This document shows, piece by piece, positions 34,429-42,772 of a stretch of 61,746 nucleotides of DNA. Position 1 is the first letter of the stretch. Each line of letters begins with the position of its first letter. Made by a program: the position numbers and the translations under genes. The notes beneath the pieces are model-generated. The model did no database searches. It had not been told where the DNA came from and saw only the letters and a program-made list of their open reading frames with translations. The stretch lies in the NCBI GenBank assembly GCA_021830925.1, contig JAKBNS010000211.1:1-61746 (forward strand), in the 5' to 3' direction. The stretch comes from Pseudomonadota bacterium (GTDB taxonomy: Bacteria > Pseudomonadota > Gammaproteobacteria > Burkholderiales > Burkholderiaceae_C).

Positions 34429-35220
34429 TCACCAGCGGCGCTTGCGCACGTGGCGCAGGAACTCCTCGAGGATGGGCGTGCAGTCCAGCAATTCCGGGTT
34501 CGACGGATGATGGAATTCCGGGTGCCATTGCACCCCGAGCAGGAAATTGCGCCCCGTGCCGCGAATCGCCTCCGGCAGGCCGTCGTCGGGACTGATGGCT
34601 TCCACCACGAGCTCCCGTCCCAGACTGCGCACCGCCTGGTGATGCACCGAGATGACGTTGAGACTCGCGGGGTCGACCTCCGGGTACAGGCGCGCCAGCA
34701 GCCCGCCCTTGACCAGGCGCACCGGATGCTGGTTGAGATCGTAGGCCTCGCTGAGGTGCGCGATTCCCTGCTCGGGAAGCTGGGTGGGCAGGTCCTGGTA
34801 CAGCGTGCCGCCCATGGCCACGTTGATCAGTTGCGCTCCGCGGCAGATGCCCAGCACCGGCTTGCGCACTTCGATGAACTCGTGCAGCAGTTCCATTTCG
34901 TAGCCGTCACGCACCGGGTCGCCGGCCCATTCGGGCTTCAGCGGCTCCTCGCCGTAGCTGCTCGGGCTCAGGTCGGCGCCACCCTGCAGGATCAGGCCGT
35001 CGAGCGCATCGGCGTAGTCGGACAGCCGGATGTTGCTGCGCACGATGCCCACGCCGCTGGCCACCGTCGGCACCATGAACACCAGCACGTCGCGCGACAT
35101 GGCCCAGTGCGCCACCGACTGTTCCAGGTACTGCAGGGTCTTGGCGCGCAACCCCGCCAGGCCCGGCTGGGGATGCTCGATGCGGGCCGAGATTCCGATC
35201 TTCAGGGGTTTCGTGGCCAT
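34429..35220 (-). CDS. Class I glutamine amidotransferase-like hydrolase (peptidase C26, PuuD-like)
   Basis: Probable gamma-glutamyl hydrolase of 263 residues. The nucleophile elbow GICRGAQLINVAMGG, the early LILQGGADLSPSSYG, and the catalytic His/Glu in GVQWHPEFHHP are all present. In E. coli PuuD such an enzyme frees GABA from gamma-glutamyl-GABA in putrescine breakdown. No other putrescine genes are near, and YvdE-like or other C26 members with different substrates remain possible. It converges on the AraC gene. The 258 bp upstream, to the edge of the repeat element, contain nothing I could recognise. Confidence 0.88.
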   Translation of the reverse strand: MATKPLKIGISARIEHPQPGLAGLRAKTLQYLEQSVAHWAMSRDVLVFMVPTVASGVGIVRSNIRLSDYADALDGLILQGGADLSPSSYGEEPLKPEWAGDPVRDGYEMELLHEFIEVRKPVLGICRGAQLINVAMGGTLYQDLPTQLPEQGIAHLSEAYDLNQHPVRLVKGGLLARLYPEVDPASLNVISVHHQAVRSLGRELVVEAISPDDGLPEAIRGTGRNFLLGVQWHPEFHHPSNPELLDCTPILEEFLRHVRKRRW

Positions 35221-35512
35221 GGCGTCCTCGCGCGACGGAGCCGATCGAATCCAGATTTTGTTCGAAGCAGCCGCCGTCTATAACCTAGCACGCTCCTTCG
35301 CCAATCGCCGCGCCTTGCGCCGATGTCGTGCGGAGATCGACCGGGTTTCACGGGCATTCGTGGCGCATCGCCGACGCTCGGCCGCAGATGGATCTGCATC
35401 CTGAGCGCCTGGCATCGGCGCGGTAGCCAACGGCGTTCTGTTCAGAAACGCTGCCGGCGGGCGCATGCCAGGCGCGTGCTAGTGTCCTGTCCCGCTAATA
35501 ACTGTCATTTCG

Positions 35513-35610
35513 CTGGGCCGTATCGGGGCGCAGGCAAGGCGCGGGCGCGGGTCCAGGCTGAGCGCCTGGCCCCGTGGCCGCAACGCCGCATGCGCCCCGA
35601 TACGGCCCAG
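35513..35610. repeat. Inner hairpin 1 of the element: perfect 20-bp arms
   Basis: Arms at 35513-35532 and 35591-35610 (start CTGGGCCGTATCGGGG) are perfect inverted copies around a 58-bp loop, which itself contains CCAGG-N7-CCTGG. The left arm begins directly after the left terminal repeat. Such an arm pair could extrude as a cruciform or fold as RNA. Confidence 0.85.
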
Positions 35611-35625
35611 CCCGAAGGGTTCGGC

Positions 35626-35713
35626 GCCTGCGGGGCCCTCGCCGGCCGCCCGCACAGGGGCAAGACGCCCAGTCTTGACCCTGTGCGGGCGGCCGCCGAT
35701 CGCTCCCGCAGGC
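35626..35713. repeat. Inner hairpin 2 of the element: nested 9-bp and 16+6-bp arms
   Basis: Outer arms GCCTGCGGG and CCCGCAGGC enclose a longer stem (35644-35694) with arms GGCCGCCCGCACAGGG and CCCTGTGCGGGCGGCC. These continue, after one mismatched pair, into CAAGAC/GTCTTG with a 5-nt loop. A short hairpin CCGAA-GGG-TTCGG lies just before. The whole right half is therefore one long stem. Confidence 0.85.
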
Positions 35714-35750
35714 ACACGAACGAAATGACAGTTATTAGCGGGACAGAACA

Positions 35751-38183
35751 CTAGCCGCAACTCCCGATATACCCGCAGTTGTCGCAGCGCTCGCAACCGT
35801 CGACCTTGCGCAGGTAGGGGCCGCCGCATTCGGGGCAGACCCGTCCGCCCGACAGCAGTTGCGGCAACGCCTCGGCCTTGTCCAGGTCGATGTGCAGCGC
35901 CTGCGGCTGGGGTCGGCGCTGCGCGAGCTGCTGCAGCGGCTGCTCGCGCCCGTCCTCGCGCAGGAAGCCGCGGCGCTTGAGCATTTCCTGCAGCGCGAAG
36001 GCGATGGCGGCCACCTCGGACTGGTGGAAGCGCGGCGCGCGGCTGCCGTCGGACTTGATCACCTCGCCGCAGCGCACCGGACCCTTGTCCCACACCACCT
36101 CGCGCATGTTCAGCAGGGATTTGGCGACCGAGCCGCCGGAGCGCGCCACCAGCGAGAGCAGACGCATGTTGGAGGCGATCCATTGCTGCCCCTCGTCGCG
36201 CTGGCCGGCGGGCATGAAGAACTCGATCGGACGCTCGATGCGCACGGGCTGGCCGTCGAGCAGGCCCTCGACCTCGGCGAAGGAGATCGACAGGTACACC
36301 GTCTTGCCGCCCTCGGCGGTCATGTAGCTGACCTTGCTGGTCACCGCCTGCAGGTCGCCGCCGGGGCGGCCCTCGATGCGCCGGGTCAGCGGGTCGACGT
36401 CGGCGGGCACCGGCGCCTGCGCGGCCTCGGGGGCCACCGCGGGCGCGGCCTGCAGCACGGCACCCAGCACAGTGTTGGGGCGGTAGGTGGCCAGACCCTT
36501 CAAGCCGGCCTTCCAGGCTTCGAGGTACAGGTCCTGGAAGTCCTCGAAGGGGTAGTCCTCGGCGACGTTGACGGTCTTGGAGATGCCGGTATCGACGAAG
36601 GGTTGCACGGCGGCCAGCATCTGCATGTGCTCGCGCGCGGGCATGTCCAGCGCGGTCACGAAAGCGGGCGGCAGCTTGCCCGTATCCCCGCCGCGCTGGC
36701 GCCACAGGCGCCAGGCGTGGTCGGCCACCTCGTATTCGCGCGTGGTGTCGTCGGGCATGCGCTTCTTGCGCGTGTAGACCCAGGAAAAGGCGGGCTCGAT
36801 GCCGTTGCTGGCGTTGTCCGCGAAGGCCAGGCTGATGGTGCCAGTGGGCGCCACGGCCAGCAGGTGGGAGTTGCGCAGGCCGTGGCTGCGGATGCGCTCG
36901 CGCAGTTCCTGCGGCAGGCGGCTGGCGAAGCCGCCGGCCAGGTACTTCTCGGCGTCGAAGCGCGGGAAGGCGCCTTTCTCACGGGCGAGCTCCACCGAGG
37001 CCTCGTAGGCGGCGTCGCGCAGGTTGCGCGCCATCTCGGCGGCGAAGGCGCGCGCCTGCGCGCTGTCGTAACGCAGCCCGAGTTCGATGCAGGCGTCGCC
37101 CAGGCCCAGGAAGCCCAGGCCCACGCGGCGCTTGTCGCTGGCCTCCGCGGCCTGCTGGGGCAGCGGCCAGAAGGTGATGTCGAGCACGTTGTCGAGCATG
37201 CGCACGGCCGTGCGCGCCACCTCGCGCAGCCCGGCCATGTCGAAGCGCGCGCCGGGCTCGAAGGGGTCGATGACGAAGCGGGTCAGGTCCAGCGAGCCCA
37301 GGCAGCAGCAACCGTAGTCGGGCAGGAATTCCTCGGCGCAGGGGTTGGTGGCCTCGAAGGTCTCGCAGTAGTGCAGGTTGTTGTCGCGGTTGGCGGCGTC
37401 GAGGAACAGGATGCCGGGCTCGGCGTGGTCGTAGGTGCAGTGCATGATCTGTTCCCACAGCGCACGCGCGCGCACCGAGCGGTACACCCACTGGCCGTCG
37501 TCGCGCTGGCGCGCGCCGTTGGCGATCTGCTCGTCGCCCGGACGCGCGCGGTGCACCAGGTCCACCTCGGCGTCGTCGCGCACGGCCCGCATGAAGTCGT
37601 CGCCCACGCCGACCGAGAGATTGAAGTTGCGAAAGGCGCCGCCGTCCTTGGCGTGGATGAAGGCCTCGATGTCGGGGTGGTCGATGCGCAGCACGCCCAT
37701 CTGCGCGCCGCGGCGCGCCCCCGCCGACTCCACCGTCTGGCAGGAGGCGTCGAACACGCGCATGAACGACAGCGGGCCGCTGGCGCGGCTGTGGGTGGCG
37801 CCCACCAGGGCGCCGGCCGGGCGGATGCGGCTGAAGTCGTAGCCCACGCCCCCGCCGCGGCGCATGGTCTCGGCGGCCTCGGCCAGCGCGCGGTAGATGC
37901 CGGGCTTGCCGTCGACGTCCTCCGACACCGAGTCGCCCACCGGCTGCACGAAACAGTTGATCAGCGTGGCCTGGATGCCGCTGCCGGCGGCCGACATGAT
38001 GCGCCCGGCCGGAATGAAGCCGCGCTGCATGGCCTCGAGGAATCGCGCCTGGGCGGCGGCGGGATCGGGTTCCACCGCGGCCAGCGCGCGCGCGACGCGT
38101 GCGTGAATGTCCTCGGCGTTGCGCTCGCCGTCCTTGGCGTATTTCTCCGCCAGGACGTCGAGGCTGATGTCTTGTGCCTGCAT
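35751..38183 (-). CDS. nrdJ: Adenosylcobalamin-dependent ribonucleoside-diphosphate reductase (class II)
   Basis: Makes deoxyribonucleotides with a B12 radical, with or without oxygen. Length is 810 residues. Visible marks are the finger-loop motif NPCAEEFLPDYGCCCLGS, the conserved MRRGGGVGYDFSRIRP and APTGTISLAFADNASNGIEP segments, and a C-terminal zinc-ribbon with CPECGG and CERCDNCGYIGSCG that serves re-reduction by thioredoxin. AGGAG precedes the ATG. The reading frame is complete, but its TAG stop lies in the outermost 4 bp of the neighbouring repeat element. It follows rmuC by 65 bp on the same strand. Confidence 0.96.
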   Translation of the reverse strand: MQAQDISLDVLAEKYAKDGERNAEDIHARVARALAAVEPDPAAAQARFLEAMQRGFIPAGRIMSAAGSGIQATLINCFVQPVGDSVSEDVDGKPGIYRALAEAAETMRRGGGVGYDFSRIRPAGALVGATHSRASGPLSFMRVFDASCQTVESAGARRGAQMGVLRIDHPDIEAFIHAKDGGAFRNFNLSVGVGDDFMRAVRDDAEVDLVHRARPGDEQIANGARQRDDGQWVYRSVRARALWEQIMHCTYDHAEPGILFLDAANRDNNLHYCETFEATNPCAEEFLPDYGCCCLGSLDLTRFVIDPFEPGARFDMAGLREVARTAVRMLDNVLDITFWPLPQQAAEASDKRRVGLGFLGLGDACIELGLRYDSAQARAFAAEMARNLRDAAYEASVELAREKGAFPRFDAEKYLAGGFASRLPQELRERIRSHGLRNSHLLAVAPTGTISLAFADNASNGIEPAFSWVYTRKKRMPDDTTREYEVADHAWRLWRQRGGDTGKLPPAFVTALDMPAREHMQMLAAVQPFVDTGISKTVNVAEDYPFEDFQDLYLEAWKAGLKGLATYRPNTVLGAVLQAAPAVAPEAAQAPVPADVDPLTRRIEGRPGGDLQAVTSKVSYMTAEGGKTVYLSISFAEVEGLLDGQPVRIERPIEFFMPAGQRDEGQQWIASNMRLLSLVARSGGSVAKSLLNMREVVWDKGPVRCGEVIKSDGSRAPRFHQSEVAAIAFALQEMLKRRGFLREDGREQPLQQLAQRRPQPQALHIDLDKAEALPQLLSGGRVCPECGGPYLRKVDGCERCDNCGYIGSCG

Positions 38184-38248
38184 GGGGGCTCCTGCGTTGC
38201 GGGAATGGCGATTCCCTGGGAAGCCCGGGACGGCCTCCCATGCCCCAT

Positions 38249-39679
38249 TTATAGCTCCGGTTCCTGCTCCTCCGGGTTGACCGGGGGCAAACCCAGGACG
38301 CTCTGCGCCTGTTCCGCCGGCAGCGCCTCGACGGCCTTGAGCTGACGGCCCATGACCCGGGTGCGGGTCTCGGCCGCGCCCAGGGTGCTGCCGGCCTCGT
38401 CCAGCTTCCTGCGCACCTTGGCCAGCACGTCGCCGAACTTGCCGAATTCGGTCTTCACCGCGCCCAGCACCTTCCACACCTCGGTGGAACGCTGCTGCAG
38501 CGCCAGGGTGCGAAAGCCCATCTGCAGGCTGTTGAGCAGAGCCAGCAGCGTGGTCGGCCCGGCCAGCATCACGCGCTGCTCGCGCTGCAACGCCTCCACC
38601 AGCCCGGGGCGGCGCAGCGCCTCGGCGTACAGGCCCTCGGTGGGCAGGAACAGGATCGCGAAATCGGTGGTGTACGGCGCCGCCACGTACTTGGTACGAA
38701 TGCTTCTGGCCTCGTCGCGCAGGCGCAGTTCCAGCGCCTTCGCGGCCGCCTCGGCGGCCGCCTTGTCGGCGCTTTCCTGGGCCTCCAGCAGGCGTTCGTA
38801 GTCCTCGCGCGGGAACTTGGCGTCGATGGGCAGCCACAGCGGGCCCTCGCCGTCGCCGGGCAGGCGGATGGCGTACTCCACCCGCGCGCCGCTGCCCGGC
38901 ACGGTCTCCACGTTCACGCCGTACTGCTCGGGCGTGAACACCTGGTCGATCAGGCCGGCCAGCTGGATCTCTCCGAACATGCCGCGGGACTTGACGTTGG
39001 AGAACACGCGCTGCAGGTCGCCCACGCCCTGCGCCAGCTTGCGCATCTCGCCCAGGCCGCTGTGCACCTGCTCCAGGCGCTCGGCCACCTGGCGGAAACT
39101 CTCGCCCAGGCGCTGCTCCAGCGTGGCGTGAAGCTTCTCGTCCACGGTCTGGCGCATCTGCTCGAGCTTTTTCTCGTTGTCGGACTGCAGCTCGCGCAGG
39201 CGCTGCTCGACGGTGGCACGCAGTTCGCCCTGCCGCTGCTCGGAACTCGCGCGCAGCGCCTCGAAACGCTCTCCCAGCTGTTGCTGCAGGGCTTGCAGGG
39301 CCTGGGTATTGCCCTGGTTCAGCGCCGCGACCTGCTGCACCAGGGTATCGGCCACGCCTTTTTGCAGGCTGTGCAGTTGCTGCACCACCGCGCCCAGCTG
39401 CTCGTTGCCGGTGCGCGCCGCCTGCGCCTGCTGGGTCAGCAGGGTCTGCTGGAAACGCGCGAACTGGTCGGCCTGCTCACCGCGCAGGCTCTGCCCGCTG
39501 GCCTGCACGGCCGCGCGCAGTTCACGCTCCAGGCGTTCCAGCGCCGGCCCCAGGCCGTCGTCCTGGCCGCGCCGGACCTCGGCCAGCCCGCGCAGGCGCC
39601 CCAGCAGCACTGCGCCGGCGGCCACCAGCACGACCAGCAGCCCCGCCACCAGTAGCAACGCCACGCTGTCCAGGCTCAT
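38249..39679 (-). CDS. rmuC: DNA recombination protein RmuC
   Basis: Member of the RmuC family, which limits inversions at short inverted repeats. Length is 476 residues: an N-terminal membrane anchor (SVALLLVAGLLVVLVAAGAVLL), a long coiled coil rich in Gln, Glu and Leu (about 45-215), and a C-terminal restriction-endonuclease-like domain (VKSRGMFGEIQLAGLIDQV; LPIDAKFPREDYERLLEA; DFAILFLPTEGLYAEAL). It begins 8 bp after the end of the 2-hydroxyacid dehydrogenase gene. Its place beside a structure rich in inverted repeats is a curious coincidence only. Confidence 0.94.
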   Translation of the reverse strand: MSLDSVALLLVAGLLVVLVAAGAVLLGRLRGLAEVRRGQDDGLGPALERLERELRAAVQASGQSLRGEQADQFARFQQTLLTQQAQAARTGNEQLGAVVQQLHSLQKGVADTLVQQVAALNQGNTQALQALQQQLGERFEALRASSEQRQGELRATVEQRLRELQSDNEKKLEQMRQTVDEKLHATLEQRLGESFRQVAERLEQVHSGLGEMRKLAQGVGDLQRVFSNVKSRGMFGEIQLAGLIDQVFTPEQYGVNVETVPGSGARVEYAIRLPGDGEGPLWLPIDAKFPREDYERLLEAQESADKAAAEAAAKALELRLRDEARSIRTKYVAAPYTTDFAILFLPTEGLYAEALRRPGLVEALQREQRVMLAGPTTLLALLNSLQMGFRTLALQQRSTEVWKVLGAVKTEFGKFGDVLAKVRRKLDEAGSTLGAAETRTRVMGRQLKAVEALPAEQAQSVLGLPPVNPEEQEPEL

Positions 39680-39687
39680 GGACGGGC

Positions 39688-40680
39688 TCAGGCTGCCGGC
39701 GCGGGTACCGGGGTGAGCGGCACGCCACCGCCCAGCACGGCCAGCAGGTTGTCCACCGCAAGGCGCACCATGGCGCGGCGCGTGGGCAGCGAGGCGCTGG
39801 CGATGTGCGGAGTGATCAACAGGCGCGGCGCGTCCAGCAGCACCGGGTTGGGCGTGGGCTCGCCCTCGAACACGTCGAGCCCGGCGGCGCCCAGGTGCCC
39901 GGAGTGCAGTGCCGCGGCCAGCGCCGGCTCGTCCACCAGGCCGCCGCGGCCGATGTTCACCAGCGTGGATCCCGGGCGCATGCGCGCCAGCTCGGCGGCG
40001 CCGATCAGGTGCCGCGCCTCGGGGCTGTAGGGCAGCGCCAGCAGCACGTGGTCGCTTTGCCGCAGCAGATCGTCCAGGCCGCGGTATTCGGCGCCGGTCT
40101 CGGCTTCCAGCGCGGGGTCGAGACGGCGGCGGTTGTGGTACAGGATGCGCGCGCCGAATCCCAGCGCGGCGCGGCGCGCCACCGCGCGCCCGATGCGCCC
40201 CATGCCGACGATGCCCAGCGTGCTGCCGTGCACGTCGGCGCCGGCGAACAGGTCGGCGCTCCAGCGCTGCCAGCGCCCCTCGCGCAGGTAGCGCTCGGCC
40301 GCGCCCAGCTGGCGCACCGCGCCCAGCAGCAGGGCCATGCCGAAATCGGCGGTGGTCTCGTCCAGCACGTCGGGCGCGTGCGTGACCACCACGCCGCGCG
40401 CGGCACAGGCCGGCACGTCGACGTGGTCGTAGCCCACGGTCATCGTGGCCACCACGCGCAGGCGCGGGCAGGCGTCGAGCAGCGCGCCGTCGATGCGCTC
40501 GCTGCCGGTGATCAGCGCGCCCTGCTTGTCGCTCAGCCAGGCGCGCAACTCCTCGGGCGTGGCGCTGCGGTCGGTTTCGTTGTACTGCAGGTCGAAGGTC
40601 TCGCGCAGCGGCTGCAGCACATCGTCGAACAGCTTGCGTGCCACCAGCACGCGGGGGCGTCGGCTCGGGTCGGTCGTCAT
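39688..40680 (-). CDS. D-2-hydroxyacid dehydrogenase (glyoxylate/hydroxypyruvate reductase-like)
   Basis: NAD(P)H-dependent reductase of 330 residues. The nucleotide-binding motif is [16 protein letters not shown], and the catalytic Arg, Glu and His are in [27 protein letters not shown] and ITPHIASAS. The basic residues after the glycine motif (YHNRRRLDP) favour NADPH, as in GhrB. The start overlaps the stop of pncB by 4 bp (ATGA). It probably reduces glyoxylate, hydroxypyruvate or 2-ketogluconate; the last would link to the gluconate genes in this window, but that is speculation. Confidence 0.92.
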   Translation of the reverse strand: MTTDPSRRPRVLVARKLFDDVLQPLRETFDLQYNETDRSATPEELRAWLSDKQGALITGSERIDGALLDACPRLRVVATMTVGYDHVDVPACAARGVVVTHAPDVLDETTADFGMALLLGAVRQLGAAERYLREGRWQRWSADLFAGADVHGSTLGIVGMGRIGRAVARRAALGFGARILYHNRRRLDPALEAETGAEYRGLDDLLRQSDHVLLALPYSPEARHLIGAAELARMRPGSTLVNIGRGGLVDEPALAAALHSGHLGAAGLDVFEGEPTPNPVLLDAPRLLITPHIASASLPTRRAMVRLAVDNLLAVLGGGVPLTPVPAPAA

Positions 40681-41876
40681 GGTCGGGGGGTCGGAGCAGG
40701 AATCTGGAACACCTCGCGCAGATAGGCGAGGTAGGCCGGGTCGTCGCACATGTTCTTGCCCGGCTCGTCGGTGACCTTGGCCACCGGCTGGCCGTTGCAG
40801 CGAACCATCTTGATCACCATCTGCGGCGCCTCGTGGCCCACGTCGTGCATCAGGTTGGTGCCGATGCCGAAGGCCATGCCCACGCGCTCGTGGAACCGCC
40901 GGTACAGGGCCTCCACCCTGTCGATGGTCAGCGCGTCGCTGTACACCAGGGTCTTGCCGCGTGGATCGACGCGGTGGCGCGCGTAGTGGGCGATCATCTG
41001 CTCGGTCCACGCGAAGGGGTCCCCCGAATCGTGGCGCGCGCCGTCGAACAACTTGCAGAAATACAGGTCGAAGTCCCGCAGGAAGGCCTGCAGGCCGTAC
41101 ACGTCGGCCAGCGCGATGCCCAGGTCCCCGCGGTACTCGCGCGCCCAGGTCTCGAAGGCGAACACCTGGGTGTCGCGCAGGCGCGGGCCCAGCGCCTGGC
41201 AGGCCTGCAGATATTCGTGCGCCATGGTGCCCAGGGGCACGAGGTCCATCTCGCGCGCCAGCGCCACGTTGCTGGTGCCCGCGAGCTGTTCGCCCAGTCC
41301 GGCGCGCAGGCGCTCCAGCACGCGGCGCTGCCAGTCGCGCGAATAGCGACGTCGGGTGCCGTAGTCGGCGATGCGGCAGTCCTCCAGCCCGCGCTGATGA
41401 AGCTGGGCGATCTTGCCGTCCAGGCGAGCCATCGCCGCGCGCTGGTCGGCATGCGCATGCACATGGGTGGCCCACACCTCGCCGACGATGGCCAGCACCG
41501 GCACCTCGAACAGGATGGTGTGCAGCCAGGGGCCGCGGATGGTGATGTCGATCTCGCCGCGCGCACGCGCCGCCGGCTCGTCCGCCGGTCGCGCCTGGAT
41601 GCGCGAGCGATTGAGCCGGAACAATTCCAGGAAATCGACGAAATCGCTCTTGATGAACCGCAGGCCCCGCAGGTAGTCCAGCTCCTGCGGCGTGAAGTGC
41701 AGCATGCACAGCGCGTCGAGTTCGGCGTCGATGCGCGGCAGCAGGGACGCCAGCTCGACCCCGGGGGTGCGGCAACGAAAGCGGTATTCGACGTCCGCGG
41801 CCGGGAAATGATGCAGCACCACCTGCATCATGGTGAACTTGTACAGGTCCGTGTCGAGCAGCGACTCGATGATCAT
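40677..41876 (-). CDS. pncB: Nicotinate phosphoribosyltransferase
   Basis: Joins nicotinate to PRPP to form nicotinate mononucleotide in NAD salvage. Length of 399 residues is typical of the PncB type. Family marks are [13 protein letters not shown] at the N-terminus, FGTSN-like [22 protein letters not shown] with the catalytic His, DSGDPFAW, and [12 protein letters not shown] in the phosphate-binding region. It overlaps both neighbours by 4 bp (ATGA), so nitroreductase, pncB and the dehydrogenase are translationally coupled. Confidence 0.95.
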   Translation of the reverse strand: MIIESLLDTDLYKFTMMQVVLHHFPAADVEYRFRCRTPGVELASLLPRIDAELDALCMLHFTPQELDYLRGLRFIKSDFVDFLELFRLNRSRIQARPADEPAARARGEIDITIRGPWLHTILFEVPVLAIVGEVWATHVHAHADQRAAMARLDGKIAQLHQRGLEDCRIADYGTRRRYSRDWQRRVLERLRAGLGEQLAGTSNVALAREMDLVPLGTMAHEYLQACQALGPRLRDTQVFAFETWAREYRGDLGIALADVYGLQAFLRDFDLYFCKLFDGARHDSGDPFAWTEQMIAHYARHRVDPRGKTLVYSDALTIDRVEALYRRFHERVGMAFGIGTNLMHDVGHEAPQMVIKMVRCNGQPVAKVTDEPGKNMCDDPAYLAYLREVFQIPAPTPRP

Positions 41877-42577
41877 CGGTCGACGAAGCGGGTGAACTCG
41901 GCCACGTCGGCCCGCTCGGTATGCAGGGTGTTCTCCACCGCTCGCGGGTCGGCCCAGCCCAGCGACATGCCGCACACCACCTGCTGCGTGGCCTGAAGAC
42001 CAAGTTCCTGCTCGATGATGCCGTGGAACTGGGTGAAGGCCGCTTGCGGACAGGTGTCGAGTCCGCGCGCACGCGCGGCGATCATGAGACTCTGCAGGAA
42101 CATGCCGTAGTCCAGCCAGCTGCCCTGCTCCATCACCCGGTCGATGCTGAACAGCAGGCCCACCGGGGCGTCGAAAAACAGGAAATTGCGCCGATGCTGG
42201 GCGTGCATGGCCTGCTTGTCGGTCTTGGCGATGCCCAGGAGCCCGTACAGATCCCAGCCCACCTTGCGCCTGCGCTCCAGGTACGGACTCTCCCAGCGGC
42301 GCGGGTAGTAGGCGTATTCCTCGGTGTGGTCCGCCGCCTGCGCGGGATCGTCGTAGGCCGCGGCGATGCGTCGGCTCAGCCGCTGCAGCGCCTCGCCGGT
42401 GAGCACGTGCACCTGCCAGGGCTGGGTGTTGCTGCCCGAGGGGGCCCGCGCGGCCACGCGCAGGATCTGCTCGAGGACTTCGCGCGGCACCGGGCGCGCC
42501 AGGAAGCGACGGATCGAGCGGCGCGAGGTGATGGCCGCGTCCACCGCCTGGATGCTGGGGTCGGGAGCTGAGGACAT
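41873..42577 (-). CDS. Nitroreductase-family FMN oxidoreductase
   Basis: FMN-dependent NAD(P)H oxidoreductase of 234 residues. The FMN phosphate site is in TSRRSIRRF, and the [17 protein letters not shown] and [19 protein letters not shown] segments are characteristic. These enzymes reduce nitroaromatics, quinones or flavins. It opens a tightly coupled operon with pncB, so a role that uses nicotinamide cofactor pools is plausible but unproven. It is divergent from a GAF-GGDEF-EAL gene across 195 bp in which I see no clear promoter. Confidence 0.92.
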   Translation of the reverse strand: MSSAPDPSIQAVDAAITSRRSIRRFLARPVPREVLEQILRVAARAPSGSNTQPWQVHVLTGEALQRLSRRIAAAYDDPAQAADHTEEYAYYPRRWESPYLERRRKVGWDLYGLLGIAKTDKQAMHAQHRRNFLFFDAPVGLLFSIDRVMEQGSWLDYGMFLQSLMIAARARGLDTCPQAAFTQFHGIIEQELGLQATQQVVCGMSLGWADPRAVENTLHTERADVAEFTRFVDR

Positions 42578-42772
42578 GATGGACCCGAAGTGTAGGGCGC
42601 GGGGCCGCGCGGCGCCCGGCAGGCACGCGCACGCACCACGACGAGGCGTCCTGGCGCTGGGGCGCCTGCTCGCGGTGCGCACCGCCCCGCCGCGGTGCGC
42701 GCCCGCCAGACGCCTGTGCGTGGCCTCTGGCATGCGCCTTGCTGCTGTCGACCTGTCAACCCAAGGCCTTCG

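Larger units (their letters stand above)
35479..35754. mobile_element. 276-bp MITE-like element with 34-bp terminal inverted repeats
   Basis: The ends (35479-35512 and 35721-35754) are inverted copies that differ at one base of 34; they begin CTAGTGT and include CTGTCCCGCTAATAACTG. The element is too short for a transposase, and the short open frames in it match nothing I know. CTAG at each outer edge may be a 4-bp target duplication, as made by IS5-type elements, or part of the repeat; being palindromic it cannot tell which. The interior is almost wholly made of nested hairpins. The right end touches nrdJ, whose TAG stop lies in that CTAG. It is probably a non-autonomous insertion mobilised by a transposase elsewhere. 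Confidence 0.85.

Noticed and set aside
35505-35717. Short open frames inside the MITE-like element
   Set aside because: They follow from the high GC of the hairpin arms, show no protein family and lack ribosome-binding sites.
35479-36705. A 408-codon minus-strand frame spanning the repeat element and the nrdJ end
   Set aside because: It reads nrdJ out of frame and continues through the hairpins of the element, with no domain and no credible start. The true nrdJ frame ends at 35751.
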